Shown: positions 31,676 to 42,266 of the stretch, piece by piece
Position numbering within the stretch: the stretch's first letter is position 1
Layout of the letters: each line of letters begins with the position of its first letter
NCBI RefSeq assembly: GCF_025950085.1
Contig: NZ_JAPDDS010000003.1
Span: 459,894-523,893 of the forward strand
Origin: Luteolibacter flavescens
Lineage (GTDB): Bacteria > Verrucomicrobiota > Verrucomicrobiia > Verrucomicrobiales > Akkermansiaceae
Direction: 5' to 3'
DNA: 64,000 nucleotides
Notes under the pieces: generated by a model
The model's database searches: none
Seen by the model: the letters and a program-made list of their open reading frames with translations, nothing else
What the model was told of the DNA's origin: nothing
Translations under genes and position numbers: made by a program

Positions 31676-32515
31676 CTACTGGAGAGCGAGGCATTCCTCA
31701 GCAATCCACCGGGGAAGGACCGAGCGATCCGCCATCAGATCCACGGCCTCGCGGCGACACATGCGGCAGGGGCTGTGCTTGTAGATCCAAATGAGGATTC
31801 GTGGGTCGATCGTCTCTTGCTCCCCTGCCAGATCGAGCAGGCGCAAGACGGCGGAGCGCAACTCGTCATCGTCCGCGAAAGCTCCCGGGGCGCTGACCGC
31901 CTCCAGCATCGGGCCGATGTCCACGGGGCGGGCGTGACGATGGAGCAGCGTGACGAAATTCAGGACCTCGCCACGAGCCAGCGTCTCGTAGGCGGCCATC
32001 CTCAACTCCGGGTCCGCGTGATGGGACATCGTGGAGTGGGCCTGCCGCCTCACTTCCTCGTCCAGATGAGAGAGCAGGGGCAGATGCTCTTCCCAGATCT
32101 CCGGGAAGCCCGTCCTGTCGAAAAAGCTCAGGTAATTCACCAGGCCGGCAGGCCCCAGCTTGTCGAAGTCGAGAAATGCGATGGTCCGGCGTTCGTCCGG
32201 CGTCGCGAGTTCTCCCGCATCGGATAGGCCCTGCACGGGAGTCGCCGAGGTGAGGATCTGCTCGAGGCATTGCTCCAGAGGAAATGCCTCCCGTGACCGC
32301 ATCGGAACAACGTCCTGCTCCTGCCACCTGACGGTAGCGTGCGAACGCGTGGAGCAAGCCCGCGGGAAGAAGGCGACGTCGGCGAATCCATCGCCGTGCC
32401 TCTCCGGCCTGCGCTGCTGCCCGGCACGAGCCGTCGCACGCCCGTGCCCGGGGACCAGCGCCCGGGCGACAGCCGCTTTCTCAAGCGGGTAGGCGGGCGC
32501 GGCGGAGTCAGGCAT
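31676..32515 (-). CDS. Helical-repeat protein with CRMCR motif, short paralog with internal deletion
   Basis: This 279-residue paralog of the downstream gene matches at both ends but lacks about 150 residues in between. The N-termini align (AYPLEKAAVARALVPGHGRA with SYPLAKETFIRALKTGHGRA). After a short unrelated joint the C-terminal 200 residues align again, including LPLLSHLDEEVRRQAHS, AAYETLARGE and WIYKHSPCRMCRREAVDLM. The deletion keeps the frame. It could be a functional short form or a gene in decay. It begins 66 bases after the gcvP stop on the same strand, so read-through from gcvP is possible. Confidence 0.7.
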   Translation of the reverse strand: MPDSAAPAYPLEKAAVARALVPGHGRATARAGQQRRPERHGDGFADVAFFPRACSTRSHATVRWQEQDVVPMRSREAFPLEQCLEQILTSATPVQGLSDAGELATPDERRTIAFLDFDKLGPAGLVNYLSFFDRTGFPEIWEEHLPLLSHLDEEVRRQAHSTMSHHADPELRMAAYETLARGEVLNFVTLLHRHARPVDIGPMLEAVSAPGAFADDDELRSAVLRLLDLAGEQETIDPRILIWIYKHSPCRMCRREAVDLMADRSVLPRWIAEECLALQ

Positions 32516-32581
32516 AGGGAAAAAGGCGCGGGAGCCCTGCGTTGCTATGCAGGACTCCCGGGCAGAGGATATATTCCGGAT

Positions 32582-35410
<2,829 letters not shown>

Positions 35411-35907
35411 GGCGGCCCGCCCTCCATAAAGGAAATCCCCCGGCAAGCAATCCCGCGGGCCGAATCCGGCACCTTGAGCGGATTTTTGACCGGAAGAGTC
35501 ACCGGCCTCAATGAGCGCGGCAAATGGAAAGCGACGCGGCGAACGGGGTGCCTTCATCCCTCGGAGGTCGTGGGGGCTCGCTTCTTTCCTAGCTCGGCCC
35601 CGGGCCAAGGGCGGCTCTTATAATAGAAGCGGCACGATGCAGGACGCGAAGCGGGAGCGCTGGCTTTATCCGGGTTGGGCGGTCGGGCGAAGTCCGGGCA
35701 AAAGCCGCTTTCCACGGAGCGGCCCGCTGGGAGCGCGTGCCACCGGCTCGCTTGGATGGCTCGGCGAAGCAACCAAGCAAGCCTGCTCTCTGATAATCTC
35801 GCGCGGGCAGCTTTTACCCGAGGTTCCACTTCTATCCAAGCGGGCCAGTGGCCGCGCGCTCCCAGGGGCACAAGCATTGGCGGAGCCGGCAGCCTCGCGC
35901 CCATCCA
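35411..35907. other. 497-bp intergenic stretch with large inverted repeat and promoter-like box
   Basis: There is no credible gene. A TATAAT/ATTATA box at 35619-35624 could serve as a -10 on either strand; on the minus strand it would lie about 210 bases before gcvP. The second half holds the inverted pair described in the next entry. Confidence 0.5.
35728..35865. repeat. Family B repeat as an inverted pair
   Basis: The left arm (35728-35758) and right arm (35834-35865) are imperfect reverse complements over about 31 bases: CTGGGAGCGCG, then GCCAC(C/T)GGC(T/C)CGCTTGGAT. They are separated by 75 bases. A third unit lies at 17234-17258. The element sits at the 3' end of the secreted subtilase gene. 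Confidence 0.65.
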
Positions 35908-37296
35908 CTACTGGACCGGCGGTGGAGTGACCTCGATCTTCAGGAAGACCCTGGGGCCCGCTTCCGGGACGGAGAAGGTCACCGGGATCTGGTCGCCATT
36001 CGTTTGCCCGGGAGCCAGAATGCCGACCGCATCGCTCCACTCCTTCAGGTCATCGGAAATCCGCACCTTCCAAGTCGAGCCATCGGCGAGGACATGGGGA
36101 TCGGCGGGATTGAAGAGATCGGCGGCGACATTGAAGGAAAGCCGCGCCTGACCGGAGACTCGGGAGAGCAAGACTGGCGCAGGCTTCACAGCCGGATTCG
36201 CCGGATCGCTGCCAAAGAATTTCTCAAGGACATCGCTGCTGCCATCCTGATCCGAGTCAGCCTCCGGGCCCGGCTGGACTTGCACCAGGGCGGTCGCGGA
36301 GGCACCGCGGGCTGCCACCGGCGCGTAGGCAGTGGCGGTGAGCGCTTCCTCCACCTGAGCAGGCGTGAAGGATGGATTGAGCGAAAGCTGGATGAGCGCC
36401 GCCGCCGCCGTGAGCGCGGAGGCCGGGCTGGTGCCATTCGACGAGGAGAAATTCCCGGGCCGAGGATCGGCGGGATTCAGGGTGCGGACGTTTTGCCCCG
36501 GCGCGTAGAGATCGACAGCCGCGCCGGTATTTGAGCCACTGCCGCCCGCGCCCACCCACGGGAGATTGTCCGTGCCGGAGGCTCCGACGCAGATCACGCC
36601 GTCCTTCGACCCATACGCGGCGGGGATGTAGCTGGCGGCGCTCGCCTTTTCATTCCCCGCGGAGACGACGACGGTGATTCCCGCCTCGACAGCATCGTCG
36701 ATGAGGGATTCGAGGAAAGCGCTGCTCGCCTGGTAGGATGAGCTGTTCGCGATGCACAGCACGCTCGGGAGGCCGGGATTTGCCTCGTGGTCCTCCAGCA
36801 CCTCGAAGATCGCGTCCTGCAAGCGACCGAGGGTGGTGCTGGCAGTCGTGCCCGGGTAGATATTGTAATTCACCACATGGACCGGCGTGCCGACCGCGGC
36901 CCCGGTCTCCGGCCCGACGATGAGGGAAAGCATCTGCGTGCCGTGCGCCACCACCGACGAAGTCGCGGGATCTCCCGTCGCGCGGACCAGATGGGAACGG
37001 AAGGACTTCAGGTTCGGATTTGCCTCGGACCACGACGCGATGGGCGCGACGCCGGTGTCGATGAGATAGAGCCGCACCGGCGTGGTGGTCTCCGGATAGA
37101 CGAAGGAGGCATTCGTCATCGAGTCACCCTTGTTCAGTCGGCCCAGCGCCCATCCGGCATCCGCCACCGCGCCATCCGGATCGACCGGGATGCTGCGATC
37201 CACCATCGACAACTCCGCAGAGGCCTGCCCGACCGCCAGGAGCGGTAGCAGGAGGCGGAAGATGCCGCGGGATATCCGGTGTGCGAATTCGGTCAC
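35908..37296 (-). CDS. Secreted S8 (subtilisin-like) serine peptidase
   Basis: This 462-residue enzyme has a signal peptide (IFRLLLPLLAVGQASA) and a subtilase domain with the triad Asp80 (LYLIDTG), His118 (VAHGTQM) and Ser290 (NGTSPASAL), plus the oxyanion asparagine Asn215 (SAGNE). There is no obvious propeptide of normal length. After the catalytic domain comes a calcium-binding thrombospondin-3-type repeat (EADSDQDGSSDVLEKFFGSD) and a C-terminal beta domain of about 85 residues ending VFLKIEVTPPPVQ. It probably degrades protein outside the cell or at the outer membrane. The C-terminal layout recurs in other secreted proteins of this window. Confidence 0.93.
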   Translation of the reverse strand: MTEFAHRISRGIFRLLLPLLAVGQASAELSMVDRSIPVDPDGAVADAGWALGRLNKGDSMTNASFVYPETTTPVRLYLIDTGVAPIASWSEANPNLKSFRSHLVRATGDPATSSVVAHGTQMLSLIVGPETGAAVGTPVHVVNYNIYPGTTASTTLGRLQDAIFEVLEDHEANPGLPSVLCIANSSSYQASSAFLESLIDDAVEAGITVVVSAGNEKASAASYIPAAYGSKDGVICVGASGTDNLPWVGAGGSGSNTGAAVDLYAPGQNVRTLNPADPRPGNFSSSNGTSPASALTAAAALIQLSLNPSFTPAQVEEALTATAYAPVAARGASATALVQVQPGPEADSDQDGSSDVLEKFFGSDPANPAVKPAPVLLSRVSGQARLSFNVAADLFNPADPHVLADGSTWKVRISDDLKEWSDAVGILAPGQTNGDQIPVTFSVPEAGPRVFLKIEVTPPPVQ

Positions 37297-37576
37297 GGAA
37301 AGGTGTCCTCAGACGCCAAATATCTATCTAACTTTTTCTACTGATGTCGAGAAATGACATGATCCACCTATCATCCTTGGAAGTCTCAAATTCCTTATAA
37401 TTCCGAGGATCTGGATGCTGGTTATTTTAAAAATAAAGAGACCCGGATGATCTTATTCAAAAAGAATCGCATATCTCTTTCGCTTTGCGTTGATAGCTCG
37501 GACTTGCTAATGATCGGAGGTAGTTGGAAGTCGGCATCCCTCCCCGCCCCTTCACTCCGCTCCCCGGACTGTCGTC
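37297..37576. other. AT-rich intergenic region between divergent subtilase and TpsB genes
   Basis: No gene is seen. The stretch is clearly poorer in GC than its neighbours (for example TTATTTTAAAAATAAAGAG near 37422) and should hold both promoters. Confidence 0.5.
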
Positions 37577-39226
37577 ATGCGTGTCCTTCTCGTCGTCTGC
37601 CTTGTCGCCAGCGCCCGCGGTCAATCGCTCCCGGGAGTGGCACCGCGCCTGCCGGATGCTCCCGCGACGGAGTCGCTGCCACCGGTCCGTGCCGCCGCAG
37701 AAAACACTCCGGGCGGTGAGGTGCTGGTGCAGCGTCTGGAGAAAGTGGTGCTCGTATCCCCGCAGGGTGGCGAGGAGGAGGATCTCGCTACCCGACTAGC
37801 CGCCACGAGCGGCCTGCTGGTCCCCTCCCCTACAAAATTGGCGCGTGTGCTGGACCGCTGGTCCGGCAAATCACTGGACGGTAGAGAACTCGCCTCGCTG
37901 GCCGATGAAGTCCTCATTCACTACGATCGCGAGGGCTATCCGGTGGTCTCGCTGGAAGTACCGGAGCAGGATCTTTCCGCGGGCGTGCTGCGCCTCACGG
38001 TGGAAATCGGGCGCTTCGGTGAGGTCGGAGTTTCCCGTCCGAAGCGTGGCAATCCGGAGCTTGTTGCCAAGGGGCTGCGCCTTCAAAGCGGCGAGCTTGT
38101 GCGCCGTGGCGAGATCGATGAGCAGCTCGCTTGGTATAGTCGCACCGCCTTCCGCAAGCCGCGGCTGTTCGTTTCTCCGGGCGTTGAGCCGGCCACTGCG
38201 GACCTGCTGATCGCCTTTGAAGAGAGCCACCCGTGGCGTGTGAATCTCGGCTATGAGAACAGCGGTCCAGAACTGCTGGGACGGGATCGCTTCCTCCTCG
38301 GCGTGGCAGGATGGACGCCCGGCGAGCATCTGCTGGCGTGGCAGACGGTGGTGGGATCGCCCGCCTCATCACTGCTGGCCAATGCCTTGCGATGGGAGAT
38401 TCCTTTCCATGGCAGCCATCAGGTGCTGCAGCTCGACGCCGCCTACGCGGAAGTCGCCACCCGCTACACCAGCGGCGGCATCCCGGTGGAAAGCGAGGGC
38501 TCGTCGTGGTCGCTCGCCGCGCAGCAGAGGATCCCTCTGCCCTCCTGGGGCGGTTGGCAGCAACGGCTCGCGGCGGGCTTCGAGCTGAAGGGCACCGACC
38601 AATTCCTGCTTTTCGGCGGCGGCAGCGTGTCGCCCGGCGAGGTCGTGTTTTTCCACGGGAAGCTGAGCCATGAGCTGAGCCGTCATTGGGAGGATGGCGC
38701 GGCGACCTTCGAGTCCGGCATCTTCGCCTCGCCCGGCGGGCTGGGCGGAAACAATGACGACGCTGCCTTCCAAGCCTACGACGCGCGGGCCGAATCCGAC
38801 TACCTCATCGGACGCTTCAGCGGGGATGGCTGGTGGAGCCCGGGGAATGACTGGCAGGTCCATCTGCGCGGCACCGCACAGATCGCCGATTCCCGGCTGC
38901 TGCCCGCCGAGCAATTCGCCGTCGGCGGCTACCAGACGGTGCGCGGCGTGGCGGAGCGGGAGTATTCCGCGGACGCCGGATGGCAGGCATCGCTGGAGCT
39001 TCACTCTCCGCTCATCTCGGTGGGAAAGGCCTGCGATTTCCGCGTGCTCGGCTTCGTCGATCACGCCGCGCTGGACATGCGGGACGGCCCCTCCTCCTCG
39101 CTTTCCGGGGCCGGCCTCGGACTGCGGATGCAGGTGATGGACTCCATCGACGTGCGCTTCGACCACGGCTGGCGGATCGACCACGCGGAGCAGGCGAGCC
39201 ACATCGGGATCAATCTGAACTTCTGA
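37577..39226 (+). CDS. TpsB/ShlB-type outer-membrane transporter (POTRA + beta barrel)
   Basis: This 549-residue protein has a signal peptide (MRVLLVVCLVASARG), a proline-rich linker, POTRA domains (VLIHYDREGYPVVSLEVPEQ), and a 16-strand-type barrel ending in a C-terminal aromatic (HIGINLNF), as in outer-membrane proteins. The Omp85 motif VRG is present in YQTVRGVAEREYS. Members of the family secrete a TpsA exoprotein or a related cargo. No TPS-domain partner is adjacent. A hairpin at the stop codon probably ends transcription. Confidence 0.92.
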   Translation: MRVLLVVCLVASARGQSLPGVAPRLPDAPATESLPPVRAAAENTPGGEVLVQRLEKVVLVSPQGGEEEDLATRLAATSGLLVPSPTKLARVLDRWSGKSLDGRELASLADEVLIHYDREGYPVVSLEVPEQDLSAGVLRLTVEIGRFGEVGVSRPKRGNPELVAKGLRLQSGELVRRGEIDEQLAWYSRTAFRKPRLFVSPGVEPATADLLIAFEESHPWRVNLGYENSGPELLGRDRFLLGVAGWTPGEHLLAWQTVVGSPASSLLANALRWEIPFHGSHQVLQLDAAYAEVATRYTSGGIPVESEGSSWSLAAQQRIPLPSWGGWQQRLAAGFELKGTDQFLLFGGGSVSPGEVVFFHGKLSHELSRHWEDGAATFESGIFASPGGLGGNNDDAAFQAYDARAESDYLIGRFSGDGWWSPGNDWQVHLRGTAQIADSRLLPAEQFAVGGYQTVRGVAEREYSADAGWQASLELHSPLISVGKACDFRVLGFVDHAALDMRDGPSSSLSGAGLGLRMQVMDSIDVRFDHGWRIDHAEQASHIGINLNF

Positions 39227-39273
39227 TTTCCCAAAAAATCGCCGGTTAAAAATTTTAAGGATTTTTTGGAAAT
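39226..39273 (+). terminator. Probable terminator after the TpsB gene
   Basis: The arms ATTTCCCAAAAAATC (39226-39240) and GATTTTTTGGAAAT (39260-39273) pair with one bulged base. A and T runs lie in the stem and loop. Confidence 0.5.
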
Positions 39274-39276
39274 CCG

Positions 39277-39666
39277 GTGAGGGCGATTGCGATTGGTTCA
39301 GTAATGACGAGCTTCCTCCACTTCCAAGTTTCCCTGACCGGACTGCAAGTTCCGGGGGGTGCTGCCGGGACGGGCGGGGAAATGACAGGCCGGTCGGAGC
39401 TCGTGGCACCGCGCGTCAACACCAGCGCGACGGTGCCGACCTCTTTCCAAGAACCGGTCCACCCGTCGGGGGGAACCGGAGCCACCAAGGGCGAGAAGAC
39501 GATCGCGATCATGGCCGGGGGGCCGGACCGCGACGGCAGCAGCCCTGGCTCCGTCCGACAGGCCGCCGGTCGCCGGGAAACGATGCCGACCCGCGGTGGG
39601 GGCGGGCTCGCATCGGTTTCCCAAGCTTTCACAGGAGTCGCCACCCCAGTTGATGTTGTAGTATGA
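39277..39666 (+). CDS. Doubtful open frame, 129 residues
   Basis: A GTG-started frame (or ATG at 39304, MTSFLHFQVSLTGLQ) runs to 39666 and encodes a G/S/T-rich sequence with no recognised domain. Opposite-strand frames are open too, as is common at this GC content. In its favour are its place between two hairpins and a clear terminator at 39742-39788. Against it are the odd composition and lack of a ribosome site. It could equally be a non-coding transcript or a gene remnant. Confidence 0.25.
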   Translation: MRAIAIGSVMTSFLHFQVSLTGLQVPGGAAGTGGEMTGRSELVAPRVNTSATVPTSFQEPVHPSGGTGATKGEKTIAIMAGGPDRDGSSPGSVRQAAGRRETMPTRGGGGLASVSQAFTGVATPVDVVV

Positions 39667-39741
39667 ATTGATCGCCGGGGGCACCCATCCCCGGCTTCCC
39701 CAGAGACACCGAGATCACGCACAAGATTCACCGGTTCAACG

Positions 39742-39788
39742 AAGGCCGGGACGGACGATCCGCGAGGAATCGATGCCGTCCCGGCCTT
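39742..39788. terminator. Terminator-like hairpin
   Basis: The 13-bp stem AAGGCCGGGACGG/CCGTCCCGGCCTT has a 21-base loop and a short T run (TTTACG). Its upstream transcript is unclear; see the doubtful frame before it. Confidence 0.55.
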
Positions 39789-39873
39789 TACGTGGCAGCC
39801 TCCAGCCAGCCGAAATGCATCGACACGCCCTCCCCTGCGCGCCTTCCTAGCGACAATCCTGCATCCCCCCGGC

Positions 39874-40428
39874 ATGGACTCCCTCCTCCTGAAAATCCGC
39901 TGGCGGCCCGAGATCGGCGATCCCTCGCCCATGGGCTGGTTCACCGTGGCATCCTACGCGCTCGCCGCCTTCCTCGCATGGCGTGCCTGGCACCGGAGCC
40001 GCGACCGCCTGTGGATCGGCGTGACGGTGCTGATGGCCTTCCTCTGCGTGAACAAGCAGTTCGACCTGCAATCGCTGGTCACGGACGTCGGGCGCGAGAT
40101 CGCGAGGTTCTTCGATCAGTACGAGAACCGTCGTACTTTCCAGAAGATCTTCATCCTCGCGGTGCTGGCGGTCGCCGGGATCTTAGGGCCGCTTTTCGCG
40201 TGGAAGTACCGGGCCGTCCTCGCGGGCCACAAGCTCTTGGCGACCGGACTCGCTTTCCTCCTCATCTTCATCTTCGTGCGAGCGATCTCGTTTCACCACA
40301 TGGATGCCTTTCTCAAGACATCGCGGGCATGCGGAGTGAAGATGAACTGGGTGCTCGAACTCGGCGGCATCGCGCTCGTGGCACTCGCCGCATGGAAGGA
40401 GCGCACGGCTCATCGACTGACCGCGTAG
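39874..40428 (+). CDS. Four-helix integral membrane protein of unknown function
   Basis: This 184-residue protein has about four membrane helices (WFTVASYALAAFLAWRAW, LWIGVTVLMAFLCVNKQF, IFILAVLAVAGILGPLF, LLATGLAFLLIFIFVRAI) and a fifth weaker one. The FLCVNKQFDLQSL motif and RAISFHHMDAF between helices look conserved-type but I cannot name the family. The ATG at 39874 follows CCCCCCGGC. A TCCTAGCGA element lies 29 bases before it, and the stop codon lies inside the palindrome GACCGC-GTA-GCGGTC. Confidence 0.78.
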   Translation: MDSLLLKIRWRPEIGDPSPMGWFTVASYALAAFLAWRAWHRSRDRLWIGVTVLMAFLCVNKQFDLQSLVTDVGREIARFFDQYENRRTFQKIFILAVLAVAGILGPLFAWKYRAVLAGHKLLATGLAFLLIFIFVRAISFHHMDAFLKTSRACGVKMNWVLELGGIALVALAAWKERTAHRLTA

Positions 40429-40655
40429 CGGTCAAGGATGGTAGCCACGGGTTTCAACCCGTGGACCTGACGGATGAGTGGCATGGTGTCGCGTAGTGAC
40501 ACAGGAGTCGCACCCCGTGGCCACCTACCGAAGAAAAAGTCCCCTGCATAACGGACCACCAAGTCCGGGTTCCTGTGTCGCTCTGCGACACCATACGCGG
40601 CCTGCCTAGTCCGCGGGCGGAAGCACGCGGCTACCGGCCTTCGTCGCTACGCGAC
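40419..40655. repeat. Cluster of intergenic palindromes, family C
   Basis: Several palindromes lie between two convergent genes: GACCGC-GTA-GCGGTC (40419-40433), CCACGGG-TTTCAA-CCCGTGG (40445-40464), the pair TGGTGTCGC-n5-GACACAGGA (40484-40506) and its inverted partner (40571-40593), and GTCGC-TAC-GCGAC (40643-40655). The unit GTAGCCACGGGTTTCAACCC resembles intergenic repeats common in this and related phyla; this is from memory, not a search. Confidence 0.7.
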
Positions 40656-40675
40656 GGTTAGAGGCGATTCCCTTT

Positions 40676-42079
40676 TCAGGACGTGAACGACTTCCGCAAG
40701 TGCGACGGGAGGATGCCGAGCTGTTCGCGGTATTTCGCCACGGTCCTGCGCGCGACGGGGATGCCCTGCTCCTTGAGTTGCTTCGCGAGCGCGTCGTCGG
40801 AGAGCGGCTTGGCGGGATCTTCCCTGCCGATGAGCGCCTGGATGGCCTCGCGCACGCCGGCATTCGAGACCTCGGTGCCATCGGCTGTCTGATAGCCGGC
40901 GGCGAAGAAGGCGCGCATCTCCATCAGGCCGTGCGGCGTGAGGACATACTTGCCCGCCACCGCACGAGAGATGGTCGTCGCGTGCAGGCCGATCTGGTCG
41001 GCGATTTCATTCATCGTGAGCGGGCGCAGATGGCGCGGTCCTTTCTCAAGGAATGCCGGCTGGTGCTCGATGAGCTTTTCCGCGATCGAGAGGATGGTCT
41101 CCTGCCGCAGGGAGAGCGAGCGGATGAGCGTGCGGCCCTCGCGGATCTGCTCGCGCAGGAAGTGCCGGGCCTTCCGGTCGTTCGAGGACTTGCCGAGCAT
41201 GTCCTTGTAAAAGTCGCTGATGCGCAGCTTCGGCATGTACTCATTCGTCAGCCGCGCACGGAAGCCTTCGTCGGTCTTTTCGATAACCACGTCGGGCTGG
41301 ATGTAGGGATTCCCGCTCGGGTCGAAATCGCCGCCCGGGTTTGGCGTGAGGCGACCGATGCGCGAGGCGGCCTCGGAGATGCGCTCGACGCTGGTGCCGA
41401 GCGTCCGCGCGATCTGCGGGTAGCGCTTCCTAGCAAGCTCCTCCAGATGATCGCGCACGATCTTGTATTCCAGGCTTCCGCCCTCGCCATTCCGCTCAAG
41501 CTGGAGCAGCAGCGATTCCTGAATACCGGACGCGCCGATGCCCGCGGGGTCGAAGCTCTGCAGGAGCTTCAACGCTGCCTCCATCGTCTTCTTCGGAATG
41601 CCTAGCCGCGTCGCCAGCTCGAGGGCCGGCAGGTCGAGGAAGCCACGCGGATCGAGATTTCCCACCAGATGGCGTGCCGCCTGACGGATATCGGGATCGA
41701 CGAGGGAAAGATCGAGCTGGTGAGAAAGATGCTGCTGGAGGGTCTCCGGCGCGACGATGGAGTTGTAGAGATGCTCCCGACGCTCCTCGTCATCCGCGCT
41801 CCACGGATTTGACCGGCGCTCCATGATCTCCAGGTCGCGCCAGTCGTCGTCGGTGTCGTTCAGGTGATCCAGCGAGTCAGCCTCTTCCGGATCGGGGGAG
41901 TTCTCATCGAGCGAAATCGACTCGGTGATATCCTCCAGCACCGGATTGATCTCCAGCGCCTGCTGGACGAGCTGCTGGAGTTCCATGGAATTCGCCTGGA
42001 GAATCTCCAGACTGCGCCGCATCTGCGGGGCCAGCGACTGCTGTTGTCCCAGCGATTGATGGAGCGAGGCATCGGCCAT
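40676..42079 (-). CDS. rpoN: RNA polymerase sigma-54 factor
   Basis: This 467-residue protein has the glutamine-rich region I (LGQQQSLAPQMRRSLEILQ), an acidic region II (SLDENSPDPEEADSLDHLND), the core-binding domain, a helix-turn-helix (MNEIADQIGLHATTISRAV) and the RpoN box (ARRTVAKYRE, near residue 448). Sigma-54 needs AAA+ activators to open promoters with GG and GC at -24 and -12. The ATG at 42079 gives the standard N-terminus. A perfect hairpin lies in the leader 8 bases before the start. Confidence 0.96.
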   Translation of the reverse strand: MADASLHQSLGQQQSLAPQMRRSLEILQANSMELQQLVQQALEINPVLEDITESISLDENSPDPEEADSLDHLNDTDDDWRDLEIMERRSNPWSADDEERREHLYNSIVAPETLQQHLSHQLDLSLVDPDIRQAARHLVGNLDPRGFLDLPALELATRLGIPKKTMEAALKLLQSFDPAGIGASGIQESLLLQLERNGEGGSLEYKIVRDHLEELARKRYPQIARTLGTSVERISEAASRIGRLTPNPGGDFDPSGNPYIQPDVVIEKTDEGFRARLTNEYMPKLRISDFYKDMLGKSSNDRKARHFLREQIREGRTLIRSLSLRQETILSIAEKLIEHQPAFLEKGPRHLRPLTMNEIADQIGLHATTISRAVAGKYVLTPHGLMEMRAFFAAGYQTADGTEVSNAGVREAIQALIGREDPAKPLSDDALAKQLKEQGIPVARRTVAKYREQLGILPSHLRKSFTS

Positions 42080-42086
42080 GGCTAGA

Positions 42087-42111
42087 GTGTCCGCAGGTAA
42101 AAAGCGGACAC
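42087..42111 (-). promoter_or_regulatory. Leader hairpin immediately before rpoN
   Basis: Arms GTGTCCGC (42087-42094) and GCGGACAC (42104-42111) pair perfectly around a 9-base loop. The stem ends 7 bases before the rpoN ATG and replaces a visible Shine-Dalgarno sequence, so it could modulate translation. Confidence 0.45.
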
Positions 42112-42266
42112 CCGGAATCAAGCCGACGCCAATTTAGAAAGCCAGCATATTTCGTGCCACGAAGAAATTTTATTTTCCTTGCGGGCCGTGCCGGAGTGTG
42201 GGAGGCGGGACGAGGTCGGCGAAGCGACGGGAATTTACCCGCCCGGATCGTCACCTCCCAACCCAT

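Noticed and set aside
35411..35640. Glycine riboswitch before gcvP
   Set aside because: I checked the gcvP leader on the minus strand and found none of the conserved glycine-aptamer segments.
40419..40655. CRISPR array
   Set aside because: The units are palindromes of different sequence and spacing, without regular direct repeats and spacers, and no cas genes are present.
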